Origin: Psychroflexus montanilacus
GTDB taxonomy: Bacteria; Bacteroidota; Bacteroidia; Flavobacteriales; Flavobacteriaceae
Direction: 5' to 3'
Assembly: GCF_020164535.1 (NCBI RefSeq)
Contig: NZ_JAIQZC010000001.1
Span: 620,001 to 684,000 of the forward strand
DNA: 64,000 nucleotides
Shown: positions 9,670 to 18,321 of the stretch, one piece after another
How positions within the stretch are numbered: position 1 is the stretch's first letter
Layout of the letters: the number at the start of each line of letters is the position of its first letter
The notes under the pieces: generated by a model
What the model was told of the DNA's origin: nothing
Seen by the model: the letters and a program-made list of their open reading frames with translations, nothing else
Database searches by the model: none
Position numbers and translations under genes: made by a program

Positions 9670-10422
9670 CTACGAACCTGTTACCGGTTTCGGGATCAAA
9701 TCACAAAACCAAAATCCAGTGTCATAGGGATCATACGCGGCTTTATCATCAATGTCTTTAGCTTTACCTTTAGAATTTGCAGGTGTATACGTCTTATAAA
9801 CGATTTCTCCCACTTCAAATTCAATCGGGTGTCTAAAAATAGGCCCATCAAAAACAAACGTATGGAACTCTCCGTTTTCTCCACAAGGATCTACAGTTGC
9901 AGGTAACTCCTTTAAAAAATCATCGTCGATGACTCTGCCCACAAAACTCTTTTCGAGGTACTTCTCATTCACACAGGTCGTTATCGTCTTGAATCCCAAA
10001 TCCAGAAATTCTCTGATGATGTGGTGTGTAGGAATCTTCCAAAGGGGGAACATGGCTTTCAGATTAAAAGCATTGAGCTGACTTTCTTTATATTTTCGTA
10101 AATCTTCCAAAAAAATATCGCCGTAAACTGAAGCGGTTGCTCCCTTAACTTTTAAATCATTTAGAGTTGTTGCCATCATTTGGTCATAAACTTCCATACT
10201 TGGCATTTCTGGCAGTTGAAGTTTCACCAAAGGCAAGTCAAGACTTTTTGCCTGAGCCTCCAGCAAATCCACTCTCACGCCATGCATAGAAATACGTTGA
10301 AAATGCTTATTGATATTTGTCAGCAAGCACATAATTTCGTGTTCTTGCGCCTGTAATAGCTTGTATAAAGCTAAGGCAGAGTCCTTACCTCCACTCCAAT
10401 TGACTATGGTTTTTTCTTTCAA
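9670..10422 (-). CDS. ATP-pyrophosphatase of the diphthine-ammonia ligase (AANH) family
   Basis: A 250-residue cytoplasmic protein. It has the PP-loop SGGKDSALALYKLL at residues 10-23, which binds ATP for adenylation of a substrate, then YGDIFLEDLRKYKE and the diagnostic DPCGENGEFHTFVFDGP near residues 178-194. The eukaryotic and archaeal members amidate diphthine on elongation factor 2. Bacteria do not make diphthamide, so the bacterial homologue must act on something else, perhaps in cofactor or B12-related metabolism; that is not shown here. It lies on the minus strand, 64 bp upstream of ggt, and could share a transcript with it. Confidence 0.85.
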   Translation of the reverse strand: MKEKTIVNWSGGKDSALALYKLLQAQEHEIMCLLTNINKHFQRISMHGVRVDLLEAQAKSLDLPLVKLQLPEMPSMEVYDQMMATTLNDLKVKGATASVYGDIFLEDLRKYKESQLNAFNLKAMFPLWKIPTHHIIREFLDLGFKTITTCVNEKYLEKSFVGRVIDDDFLKELPATVDPCGENGEFHTFVFDGPIFRHPIEFEVGEIVYKTYTPANSKGKAKDIDDKAAYDPYDTGFWFCDLIPKPVTGS

Positions 10423-10518
10423 CTTATATCCTATTTACATTTTTAATTGATAATAATTAAATGTTTGAGAATTTACTCATAAAAATAGGAATTCGTCACT
10501 TTAACATGCCAAAACTAT

Positions 10519-10526
10519 TATATTTG
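10519..10526 (+). promoter_or_regulatory. -7 promoter element (TATATTTG) for paralogue 5
   Basis: An exact match to the Bacteroidota -7 consensus TAnnTTTG, 27 bp upstream of the chosen start at 10554. No convincing -33 TTTG is seen. It supports the downstream start over the in-frame ATG at 10461. Confidence 0.5.
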
Positions 10527-10553
10527 TTAGCAAATCATTCTTATCTTTATCCT

Positions 10554-11759
10554 ATGAAAGCTCTCGTCCTTCGGCTTAGTATCATTCTTTTTTGCATCCA
10601 ATCTTTTGCTCAAGTTCAATTCAAAGAAGGACACTATATCACAACTAAAGGAGATACAATTAAAGGCTTGATTAAAGATTACGACTGGAATGATAATCCA
10701 GAAAAAGTCACCTTCAAAAGTAAAACATCTAATTCTGAAAAGAACTTTAGACCAGAAGACATCGCTGGTTTTGAGATTTATAATAAAGTTAAATATACTT
10801 CAAGCTTTATAGATACGGATATATCAAGAGACGATATGTCTAGGTTAAATAATTCGAGGCTACCCATTTTTGATAAAAAACATCTGTTTTTAAAAGTTAT
10901 TGTAGAAGGTAAAGCGAGTCTTTACAAACATTCAAGCACATATAATACACGATATTATTACGAAAAAAACGGTAGTAATCTAAAAATGCTGATATATAAG
11001 AAGTATTTAAATAACGACAATAAAATTGATGAAAACAATAATTTCAGACAACAGCTTCTTAATAATTTGAAATGTGATGAATTGTCTAAATCTCAGTTTG
11101 CAAGTTTAAAATATACTGAAAAGGACTTAAGAAAAATAATTTCTAAATACAACGCCTGCTTTGATCATGAAACTTATAGTTTTCATGAGCAAAAAAGAAA
11201 ACAGTCTTTCTTTATTTCAATTCGTCCTGGAGTTCAGATGGCTTCAATAAAGATTGACAACACAGTAACAAATGAAAAAATTGATTTTGATGATGAAGTA
11301 AGCTTTAGAATAGGTTTAGAATTTGAGTATATCTTACCTTTTAACAATAATAAATGGTCGGTTATTGTAGAGCCAACCTATCAAAATTATTCAACAACGA
11401 AAGTGGATTTGATTCAGCGCTTTTTAGAAAGAACAAGAGAAGTTAATTATTCATCCATTGAATTTCCAATTGGTGCAAGATATTATGCATTTCTAAACGA
11501 AAACCATCAACTTTTTGGGAATGGGGGAATTGTTCTTGATTATGCAATAGGTGATGAGCATGTAGTTGATGAAAGAAGTCAAACCATAAATTTTGACAAG
11601 TCTTTTAATCCTTATATTGGAATTGGATATAGGTTCAGGAAGGATTTCTCTTTAGAAATTAGATATCAAACTTTCAGAGGGTTGTTCAGTGGTCGCAATT
11701 CAAACTTGAAAGCCAACTATTCTTCAATTGGAGTTATTGCTGGATACCGTTTCTTTTAA
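10554..11759 (+). CDS. Two-domain secreted beta-barrel protein, paralogue 5 of 5
   Basis: A 401-residue protein starting MKALVLRLSIILFCIQSFAQ, a good signal peptide preceded by a -7 element. Earlier in-frame ATGs would put about 31 odd residues in front. Family blocks are all present: GHYITTKGDTIKGLIKDYDW, LFLKVIVEGKASLYKH, DENNNFRQQLLNNL, the Cys pair (KCDEL and YNAC), and barrel strands from about residue 210 (IRPGVQMASI, GLEFEYILPF, IVEPTYQNY, VIAGYRFF). Its nearest relative is paralogue 4. The ggt and ATP-pyrophosphatase genes between them are on the other strand, so the array was either split by insertion or duplicated around them. Confidence 0.78.
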   Translation: MKALVLRLSIILFCIQSFAQVQFKEGHYITTKGDTIKGLIKDYDWNDNPEKVTFKSKTSNSEKNFRPEDIAGFEIYNKVKYTSSFIDTDISRDDMSRLNNSRLPIFDKKHLFLKVIVEGKASLYKHSSTYNTRYYYEKNGSNLKMLIYKKYLNNDNKIDENNNFRQQLLNNLKCDELSKSQFASLKYTEKDLRKIISKYNACFDHETYSFHEQKRKQSFFISIRPGVQMASIKIDNTVTNEKIDFDDEVSFRIGLEFEYILPFNNNKWSVIVEPTYQNYSTTKVDLIQRFLERTREVNYSSIEFPIGARYYAFLNENHQLFGNGGIVLDYAIGDEHVVDERSQTINFDKSFNPYIGIGYRFRKDFSLEIRYQTFRGLFSGRNSNLKANYSSIGVIAGYRFF

Positions 11760-11779
11760 ATAGTTCTTTAAAAATCGCT

Positions 11780-13000
11780 TTATTCGTACATTAAAAAGAA
11801 ACTCTTTACACTCAAAAACAAGCAGAATAAAACAATCAAAAGTCCCATCACATTTTGGACCCATGTGTTCTTATGTTTTCCCATCAAATTTTGGTTTGAA
11901 ACAATAATCAGCAAAATAATGGCTATAAAGGGAAGTAAAATCGCATTACTGACTTGAGCAATTTGAATCAGTTCGATTGGGTTAATTCCTAAAGAAGAAA
12001 ATACTACGCCTAGCGCTAAAATCAATCGCCAGGTCCATTTGAATTTGGGATGCGACTTAACTATCTTCCAGCCCAAACAACCTTTCAGGACATAAGCTGC
12101 TGCCAGAGCAGCGGTCAAAGTCGAGGTGATTCCTGCGGCAAAAAAACCAAAGCCCAGCAAATACTTAGCATACACGCCATACAAAGGCTCCAGCGTTTCA
12201 GCCATGTCCAATATGGAAAGCAGTTCCTCCTTTGGCAGTCTGGACGCAGAAACCACAACAGCAATGGACACCAACCCACCAAGTCCAATAGCTATGGCGG
12301 AATCTAATTTAGCTAATTTCAAGCCTTTCAAACCCTGCCATTTTTCCTGAACAATGGAGGAATGCAGGAATAAATTATAAGGCACAATCGTGGTTCCTAC
12401 AATCGCTAAAACCGTCGTGAGAGAGTCTGAAGGCATTTTAAAAAGGAATACACCTTTTAATAAAGCTAAATAATCGGGTTGAGTGATTAAGGCTGTGGTC
12501 AGAAACGACAAACTCATCAATACCACTAAAACGATCAACACCTTTTCTATTTTTTTATAACTGTTCAAATTCAGAATAAAGAAGCAAATCACCCCAATAA
12601 TAAGTGGCAAATAATCCAACTGAAAATCACCTAAACTAATTTGCGTTTTTGCATAAATCACCGAAAATCCCATCACCGCTCCACTGATGTTTCCGGCTTC
12701 ATAGGCTGCATTACCAAACACAATAGCAACCACCACCAGGAACATCAATAAAGCTTTCAAGAAGGGCTGATTCACGATGTCCCGCATAGCGGTTCCTAAG
12801 TCTTTTTGAGTGACCAGACCCACTTTAGCCGACATGTTTTGCAAAACAATAGTGGCGATAATCGATAAGACCAGGGCCCAAATCAAATCGGTTCCAAACC
12901 TGACGCCGGCAATAGAACAGATGGTAATGGTACCAGGTCCAATGAAGGCCGCTGCCACAAAAGTTCCTGGCCCAAAATAAGAGGTGAGTTTTTTGATCAT
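11780..13000 (-). CDS. Nramp-family divalent metal transporter with altered ion-site motifs
   Basis: A 406-residue membrane protein with about 11 hydrophobic segments and the Nramp fold pattern (FGPGTFVAAAFIGPGT at the start, later VPYNLFLHSSIVQEKW). Canonical Nramp/MntH proteins bind Mn2+ or Fe2+ with DPGN in membrane helix 1 and MPHN in helix 6. Here the equivalents are GPGT (residues 21-24) and VPYN (206-209), so the Asp and Asn of helix 1 and the Met of helix 6 are all replaced. It is probably a member of an Nramp-related clade with another substrate or mechanism, not a standard Mn2+ importer. Its start overlaps the stop of the upstream DUF2891 gene (ATGA), implying translational coupling. 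Confidence 0.85.
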   Translation of the reverse strand: MIKKLTSYFGPGTFVAAAFIGPGTITICSIAGVRFGTDLIWALVLSIIATIVLQNMSAKVGLVTQKDLGTAMRDIVNQPFLKALLMFLVVVAIVFGNAAYEAGNISGAVMGFSVIYAKTQISLGDFQLDYLPLIIGVICFFILNLNSYKKIEKVLIVLVVLMSLSFLTTALITQPDYLALLKGVFLFKMPSDSLTTVLAIVGTTIVPYNLFLHSSIVQEKWQGLKGLKLAKLDSAIAIGLGGLVSIAVVVSASRLPKEELLSILDMAETLEPLYGVYAKYLLGFGFFAAGITSTLTAALAAAYVLKGCLGWKIVKSHPKFKWTWRLILALGVVFSSLGINPIELIQIAQVSNAILLPFIAIILLIIVSNQNLMGKHKNTWVQNVMGLLIVLFCLFLSVKSFFLMYE

Positions 13001-14103
13001 TCAGGGCGCTTTTCTAAAGCATAAATGGCAAAGGTTCCAAGCCAGTGCGAGCCTTCATAGGTATCCCCAAATAAATTGGGATAGGCTTTACTAAAATGCT
13101 GATCGCCAATGGTTTTCAAATGATAAAAAGCTTCATAAGTATCGGCCAGTTCGTAGAGATTCCAGGCTCTGCTAAAATTAAGTCCATCGAGATGTACCAA
13201 CTTGCCATCGCTCCGATCACTCACTTCTGCGACATCCAGAGAGAAATATTTTGAAAATAAACCCGGCATAAAGTCTTTGGCCCAGGTTTGAAATTCATTT
13301 TCAGGCAAAATTTTGGCCATCAGAGCTGCCTCTTCCAAACACGGCGATAAGAAGTCATATCCGCTTGGCTCCCACTCTAAGGGACAATTTTTATCCTCAA
13401 GGTAAAATTCTTTAGATCTTTTAATGATAAGAGATTTTAATTCATCCTTCTTAAATTCTTCAGCGTAATCTAAAGTTAACGACAACCCAAAAGCTGTATT
13501 GGGATGTTCTCCAACTCGAATCGGGTAGACCAGTTTTGGTAAAAACTCTATCATTTTATCCTCCAACACCTCCACCAACGGCATTAAGTTAGTAAGCCAT
13601 TTTTGAGCGTCGGGATCATCCCAGGTTTTTAATTCTTTAGCCAGCGTAAACAACCAGGCCCAGCCATAAGTGCGCTCAAAATTTTGATTGTGTTCATTTT
13701 CGAAAAACTCGATTTCGGTTTGAATGTTGTCTTCAGTAAGCCTTTCAGACAAGGCACTTCTTATACTGTCTGCCTGTTTCAGTTCTGGAAAATCTTTTAA
13801 TAATTTCACCAAGGACCACTGACTGTGAACGGCTGAATGCCAGTCGAAGCAGCCGTAAAAAGCCGGGCGTAAGGCTTTAGGTCTGGCTAAATCGTCTTCA
13901 GATCCCAACACCTGACCTAATTTGTTTGGAAACTCCTGGGTAATACATTTCAGGGGAAGTTCAGCTAATTCTTTCGCTTCTTCAGCACCAAATTCAGGAA
14001 AAACTTTATTTTCAAAAGGCGATTTACTGCCTCCTTTACGTGCTGGAGAATCCTTACAACTCCAAAACAACAAAGGCAGTAAAAAGAGTAGAGTCCATTT
14101 CAT
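12997..14103 (-). CDS. DUF2891 lipoprotein
   Basis: A 368-residue protein with a lipoprotein signal (LLFWSCKD, lipid-modified Cys at residue 16), so it should be anchored in a membrane outside the cytoplasm. The segments AFYGCFDWHSAVHSQW, ERTYGWAWLF and the late DGLNFSRAWNLYELAD are characteristic of DUF2891, an alpha/alpha-barrel-like family of unknown activity related in look to glycan-active enzymes. The stop codon overlaps the start of the Nramp gene by four bases, so the two proteins are likely made together. This pairing is the main functional hint, but what they do jointly is not known. Confidence 0.85.
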   Translation of the reverse strand: MKWTLLFLLPLLFWSCKDSPARKGGSKSPFENKVFPEFGAEEAKELAELPLKCITQEFPNKLGQVLGSEDDLARPKALRPAFYGCFDWHSAVHSQWSLVKLLKDFPELKQADSIRSALSERLTEDNIQTEIEFFENEHNQNFERTYGWAWLFTLAKELKTWDDPDAQKWLTNLMPLVEVLEDKMIEFLPKLVYPIRVGEHPNTAFGLSLTLDYAEEFKKDELKSLIIKRSKEFYLEDKNCPLEWEPSGYDFLSPCLEEAALMAKILPENEFQTWAKDFMPGLFSKYFSLDVAEVSDRSDGKLVHLDGLNFSRAWNLYELADTYEAFYHLKTIGDQHFSKAYPNLFGDTYEGSHWLGTFAIYALEKRPE

Positions 14104-14175
14104 AAATTTTTATTTTGGCCAACAAGTTAAGCAAACCTAGTTATTCTTTCAAACCTGAAATTTGCTCTCTCCTTG

Positions 14176-15126
14176 CTATTTAGTGACCATATAACCTGTA
14201 TACACCACAAAACCCACCAGTAAAATCAAAGCTTCCCACCGATCCAGGCGTTTAGCTTTCCCGCTAAACATAGCGATAAATAAGAATAAAGTAGCGCCAG
14301 CCAGGAGATACATCTCAAAATTAAACGATGAATTATAGGCAATAGGATGGATCAAAGCACTTATGGGTACAATCAATAAAACGTTGAAAATATTGGAACC
14401 AATCACGTTACCAATGGCAATATCTGCGTTTTTCTTGAGGGCAGCGACAACAGAAGTGACGAGCTCGGGCAAGGAAGTTCCTGCAGCCACAATGGTTAAA
14501 CCTATGACTTTTTCACTCACGCCAAACTGAAGCGCAATATCAGTAGCATTAGTTACCACCAGATGACCACCATACACCAAGCCTGCCAGACCAAAAACAA
14601 TCAGTAATGTCAGTTTCAAATTGGACATCACAACCGCAGGAGTGGCCTCTACAGTCGATTCCTTGGAAAGTCCTTTGTAGATATAGAACATAAAACCAGC
14701 AAAGAGAACCAGAAGGATAATCGCATCTAGTCTGGAAACCAAGCCAGTTTCATTTTCAAAAAAAGAATTGGATAACACATATAAAACGACGACGACTGCC
14801 AAAGAAATCGGAATTTCTATCCACACCATACTTTTTTGAACAATGATGGGCTTAATCAAAGCAACAATCCCCAAAATCATCATCAGGTTAAACAAATTAC
14901 TTCCTAAAACATTTCCCAAAATCAAGTCAGATTGCCCCTTTACAGAAGCCACCGAACTCACAACCAATTCTGGTGCAGAGGTTCCAAAGGCTACAATCGT
15001 TAGTCCGATAGCAAGATCGGACATCTTTAATCGCCTGGCAAGCGCAGATGAGCCTTTCACCAAAGCATCGGCACCAAAAATCAGCAAGACAAAACCAAGA
15101 ATCACCAATAGTATTTCGAATAACAT
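14176..15126 (-). CDS. Inner membrane Na+/Ca2+ exchanger, CaxA/YrbG family
   Basis: A 316-residue membrane protein made of two inverted homologous halves of five helices. The two alpha-repeats carry the ion-binding signatures GTSAPELVVS with GNVLGSNLFN in the first half, and GTSLPELVTS with GNVIGSNIFN in the second. These residues bind Na+ and Ca2+ during antiport. The start was set at MLFEILLVILGFVLL (15126), which gives the normal family length. The open frame runs 76 codons further, but that would overlap the divergent SDR gene and its promoter. It is monocistronic as far as can be seen. Confidence 0.9.
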   Translation of the reverse strand: MLFEILLVILGFVLLIFGADALVKGSSALARRLKMSDLAIGLTIVAFGTSAPELVVSSVASVKGQSDLILGNVLGSNLFNLMMILGIVALIKPIIVQKSMVWIEIPISLAVVVVLYVLSNSFFENETGLVSRLDAIILLVLFAGFMFYIYKGLSKESTVEATPAVVMSNLKLTLLIVFGLAGLVYGGHLVVTNATDIALQFGVSEKVIGLTIVAAGTSLPELVTSVVAALKKNADIAIGNVIGSNIFNVLLIVPISALIHPIAYNSSFNFEMYLLAGATLFLFIAMFSGKAKRLDRWEALILLVGFVVYTGYMVTK

Positions 15127-15128
15127 CC

Positions 15129-15163
15129 TTTGAATTTTAAAGTAAATGTAGCTTGTATTTTTG
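15129..15163 (+). promoter_or_regulatory. Bacteroidota-type promoter for the SDR gene
   Basis: TTTG (15129-15132) is followed, after 23 bp, by TATTTTTG (15156-15163). This matches the flavobacterial -33/-7 consensus TTTG-N17-23-TAnnTTTG. It lies in the gap between the divergent exchanger and SDR genes, about 62 bp upstream of the SDR start. Confidence 0.6.
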
Positions 15164-15225
15164 TTATAAACCCACTGCAAAAAATAATTAGAAGCCTTTT
15201 TCTTACATTTATCAAAAAAAGATTT

Positions 15226-15981
15226 ATGTCTAAAATAGCACTCATTACGGGAGCCACCAGCGGCATCGGACGAGCTACCGCCAAACGATTCGCACAAGAT
15301 CACTTCAAACTTATCCTTTGTGGACGACGCCAGGACCGTCTGGAAAAACTGCAATCAGAACTATCCTCTCAAACTGATGTCACTACGCTCAACTTCGATG
15401 TGAGGGATCAACAAGCAGTTAACCAAGCCTTGGAGTCTTTGCCTTCAGAATTCAAAAACATTCAGATTCTCATCAATAATGCAGGCAACGCACACGGCTT
15501 AGATTATATCCAGAACGGCTCTACGACCGACTGGGACGCTATGCTGGACATCAACGTCAAAGGCTTGCTTTACGTTTCACAGCCCATCATTCAGACCATG
15601 ATCCAAAACCAAGACGGACATATTATCAATATTGGTTCTACGGCGGGCAAGGAAGTCTATCCCAAAGGCAACGTGTATTGCGCTAGCAAGCACGCCGTAG
15701 ATGCCATCAATCAAGGTATGCGCTTGGATTTGAATGAGCACGGCATCCGCGTGGGCGCCATCAATCCAGGCCTGGTCGAAACCGAATTTAGCAAAGTCAG
15801 GTTCAAAGGAGACAAGGATCGTGCGGATCAGGTGTATAAAGGCTTTAAAGCCCTCCAACCCGAGGACATCGCCGATATTATTCACTTTACCGTCACCCGC
15901 CCCTACCACGTCAACATCGCCGATTTGGTCGTCATGTCCACCGCACAGGCCAGTAGCACTATCGTCAAAAAGGAACTCTAA
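15226..15981 (+). CDS. SDR-family NAD(P)-dependent oxidoreductase (YdfG-like)
   Basis: A 251-residue classical short-chain dehydrogenase. The cofactor motif TGATSGIG is at residues 8-15. The NNAG motif follows around residue 87. The catalytic Ser is in NIGSTAGK, and the Tyr-Lys pair is in YCASKHA. Sequence around INPGLVETEFS resembles the YdfG/serine dehydrogenase branch, which reduces 3-hydroxy acids or malonic semialdehyde; the exact substrate is not certain. The start MSKIALITG is right at the first beta strand. Codon use is visibly more GC-rich than in the neighbours (many GCC, ATC, GGC codons), which may mean high expression or a different history. Confidence 0.88.
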   Translation: MSKIALITGATSGIGRATAKRFAQDHFKLILCGRRQDRLEKLQSELSSQTDVTTLNFDVRDQQAVNQALESLPSEFKNIQILINNAGNAHGLDYIQNGSTTDWDAMLDINVKGLLYVSQPIIQTMIQNQDGHIINIGSTAGKEVYPKGNVYCASKHAVDAINQGMRLDLNEHGIRVGAINPGLVETEFSKVRFKGDKDRADQVYKGFKALQPEDIADIIHFTVTRPYHVNIADLVVMSTAQASSTIVKKEL

Positions 15982-16052
15982 TTTCTTTTGATTTTAGGGG
16001 AAGTTAACCTGAAAGTTTCACGATATCACTAGCTTACAACTTTCAAGTTAAC
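15982..16052 (+). repeat. 3'-flanking element, second copy
   Basis: Aligns with 7706-7786: TTTCTTTTGATTTT, AAGTTAAC, then CGATATCACTAGCTT and a TTAA tail, directly after the SDR stop codon. Its role is unknown. Confidence 0.55.
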
Positions 16053-16600
16053 TTTGTGCTGGGATCCGAAGTGCACGGTAAATTAAGGTATCAGGTTTAC
16101 ACTAGTTTTTTGCGTTCATCTGAAGCCTTTCAAATCCTATTTTTTTTGGCAATAGGGACATATGTTTTTAGTTGAAGTCTATAAGTTGTAAAGCGAACTC
16201 AGCGCCTATGCGCAAATTAATGAGGGTTTCAGATGCCAAGGCGGTTCCAAATAAAGAAACGAGATCCAGTCCCGCTAAGGACTGTTATCGGTAAAACCTA
16301 AACCAACATAAAAGCCTTTTGCACTAGGTACAATCCATGGGTTTTTGCAATGCCTATAAAGCAAAGATAGTTTTAGATACCAGGGCGATGCCCCTTTGAG
16401 TTGTTTTCAACTCATGTTTTTATTAAGATTTTAGGGCGCTGCCCTTTAATAGTAAAACCGCTTTAGTTTTACAAATAGTTGAGAACAAAACTTAGAATAG
16501 GGGCGTTAGCCCTGTAATATTATTAGAAGATGTGATCCCAGTTCATCAAGGGGCGTAGCCCTGACATCTTTTTTACTGTTTGGTGATGCGACGCTAGGAG
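16053..16600. other. Gene-free stretch with short GC-rich palindromes
   Basis: No credible open frame is present. The second half holds four short palindromes of the form aGGGCGxxGCCCt or aGGGGCGTxAGCCCt at 16383-16395, 16433-16445, 16499-16513 and 16549-16562, with starts 50, 66 and 50 bp apart. They stand out in otherwise AT-rich sequence. The first half (about 16190-16340) is mixed sequence with no recognised homology, possibly a decayed gene or a noncoding RNA. Confidence 0.5.
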
Positions 16601-16604
16601 CATT

Positions 16605-16720
16605 GTATCGAGAACTGAGTTTTAGTTCTTCTTGAATAAGCTCTCGATAAAAATCAACTTGGTTTTTTCGTCAAAAATCAAGTCGATTCACTCGAGCTGA
16701 CATGACAACAAAAAATAATC
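16605..16720. repeat. Degenerate family B repeat
   Basis: The stretch has TATCGAGAACTGAG, then CTCTCGATA, and ends ATTCACTCGAGCTGACA. It matches in order the nested inverted repeats of the family B elements at 37.9-39.5 kb and 58.2-59.5 kb, with substitutions. Confidence 0.6.
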
Positions 16721-16826
16721 TCAGTCGATTTTTTTACATTCATAGTATCAAATGATATTATCATAAATACATCAACCTCTCACACAATTTTATCAATTCC
16801 TTACCAAGCTATTTGCTGCGTCCTCT

Positions 16827-16834
16827 TAACTTTG
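16827..16834 (+). promoter_or_regulatory. -7 element (TAACTTTG) for pepD
   Basis: An exact TAnnTTTG match ends 15 bp before the ATG at 16850. Transcription would start only about 8-10 nt before the start codon, leaving a very short leader. The -33 element is not clear. Confidence 0.5.
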
Positions 16835-16849
16835 CAAAAAAAATATAGC

Positions 16850-18310
16850 ATGAGCACCTCCATACAAGACCTTGAACCAAAAGCGATCTGGAAACACTTT
16901 TCAGCCCTCAACGGCGTGCCGAGAGCTTCCAAAAAAGAAGAGCGCGTCATCAAATTCATGATGCAGTTCGGGAAATCTTTAGGTTTGGAGACGCTTCAGG
17001 ATAATGTGGGTAACGTCATTATCAAGAAGCCCGCCACTTCAGGGATGGAAGACCGTAAAATCACGGTTTTGCAATCTCATTTGGATATGGTGCATCAAAA
17101 AAATAACGATACCCAGTTTGATTTTGACACGGAGGGCATCAAGATGTATGTGGATGGCGACTGGGTAAAAGCAAACGGCACCACCCTTGGAGCCGACAAC
17201 GGACTAGGAGTCGCCACCATCATGGCGATTTTGGAAAGCGATGATATTCCGCATCCTGCACTCGAAGCCTTGTTTACCATTGATGAAGAAACGGGAATGA
17301 CGGGTGCCAAAGAGTTGGACAATAGTATTTTGGATGGAGAAATTTTGCTGAATCTCGATACTGAGGAAGATGATGAAATCGGGATTGGATGTGCTGGTGG
17401 AGTAGATTTGACCGCTACCCGATTTTATATTGAAGAATCGATTCCAGAAAACTCTTTGGCATACAGACTAAAGCTAAATGGCCTGCAGGGTGGACATTCC
17501 GGTATGGACATCATTAAAGGTTTGGCCAATGCGAATGTATTGATGAATCGTCTGTTGTACACAGGCTATACGACAGTCAATTCTAGAGTGGCAAGTATAG
17601 AAGGCGGCGGACTTCGAAATGCTATTCCTCGTGAAAGTGAAGCGGTTGTGGTATTACATCAAGATCATAAAACCAAGTTTGAGGACACCTTACATCGCGT
17701 GTTCCATGAAATCAAATCTGAATTTGCCAGTCTAGAACCCGAGATGAAGTTTCATTTGGAGGAAACCAAATTACCTACAAAACTTATGAGTAGCGATGTG
17801 CAGGATGCGTTTTTAAAATCCATTTACGCCGCTCATAACGGCGTTTACCGAATGAGTCCAGATATTGATGGCTTGGTTGAAACCTCCAACAATATCGCTA
17901 AAATATCACTGGGTGGAGGAAAAATTGAAGTCTTATGCCTGACCAGATCATCCGTCACCTCTTCCAAAGAGGATTTGGTCAATTCCCTGTCCTCAGCTTT
18001 CGATTTGGCTGGATTTCAAGTCAATTTATCTGGAGATTATCCAGGCTGGGCGCCAGATCCTTCTTCAGAAATATTAAAAGTCGTTGACCGGATTTATCAG
18101 GAACAAAATCAAGAAAAAGCGCATGTAGCGGCTTGCCACGCTGGTTTAGAATGTGGTATCCTGGGCAGCCACTATCCAAACATTGACATGATTTCCTTTG
18201 GCCCTACCATTCGTGGAGCCCATTCACCAGACGAACGCGCCAGCATTTCTAGTACTCAGAAATTCTGGAAACTGACGAAAGAGGTGTTGAAACAGATTCC
18301 GAAAAAGTAG
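16850..18310 (+). CDS. pepD: Aminoacyl-histidine dipeptidase (M20C, PepD)
   Basis: A 486-residue cytosolic zinc dipeptidase that cleaves Xaa-His (carnosine-like) and other dipeptides. Metal ligands and catalytic residues are seen in order: QSHLDMVHQ (His and Asp, about residue 80), TLGADNGLG (bridging Asp), DEETGMTGA (catalytic and ligand Glu), NLDTEEDDE, and a late HAGLECG and GAHSPDE. The lid-domain motif GGHSGMDI is also present. Length fits PepD. The start MSTSIQDLEPKAIWKHF was chosen over the in-frame TTG at 16832 because the TTG lies within the -7 element. The gene is single and is followed by a hairpin and the family A repeat array. Confidence 0.93.
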   Translation: MSTSIQDLEPKAIWKHFSALNGVPRASKKEERVIKFMMQFGKSLGLETLQDNVGNVIIKKPATSGMEDRKITVLQSHLDMVHQKNNDTQFDFDTEGIKMYVDGDWVKANGTTLGADNGLGVATIMAILESDDIPHPALEALFTIDEETGMTGAKELDNSILDGEILLNLDTEEDDEIGIGCAGGVDLTATRFYIEESIPENSLAYRLKLNGLQGGHSGMDIIKGLANANVLMNRLLYTGYTTVNSRVASIEGGGLRNAIPRESEAVVVLHQDHKTKFEDTLHRVFHEIKSEFASLEPEMKFHLEETKLPTKLMSSDVQDAFLKSIYAAHNGVYRMSPDIDGLVETSNNIAKISLGGGKIEVLCLTRSSVTSSKEDLVNSLSSAFDLAGFQVNLSGDYPGWAPDPSSEILKVVDRIYQEQNQEKAHVAACHAGLECGILGSHYPNIDMISFGPTIRGAHSPDERASISSTQKFWKLTKEVLKQIPKK

Positions 18311-18321
18311 TCCTCCCCTAG

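Noticed and set aside
2495-11759. tRNA modification GTPase name often attached to this barrel family
   Set aside because: No P-loop or G motifs exist; signal peptides and barrel strands show exported outer membrane proteins.
14176-15354. Longer 392-residue version of the Na+/Ca2+ exchanger
   Set aside because: The extra 76 residues overlap the divergent SDR gene and its promoter and are unlike the family, which starts at MLFEILL.
15577-15991. Frames antisense and out of frame within the SDR gene
   Set aside because: They arise from the GC-rich codon pattern of the real gene and show no family features.
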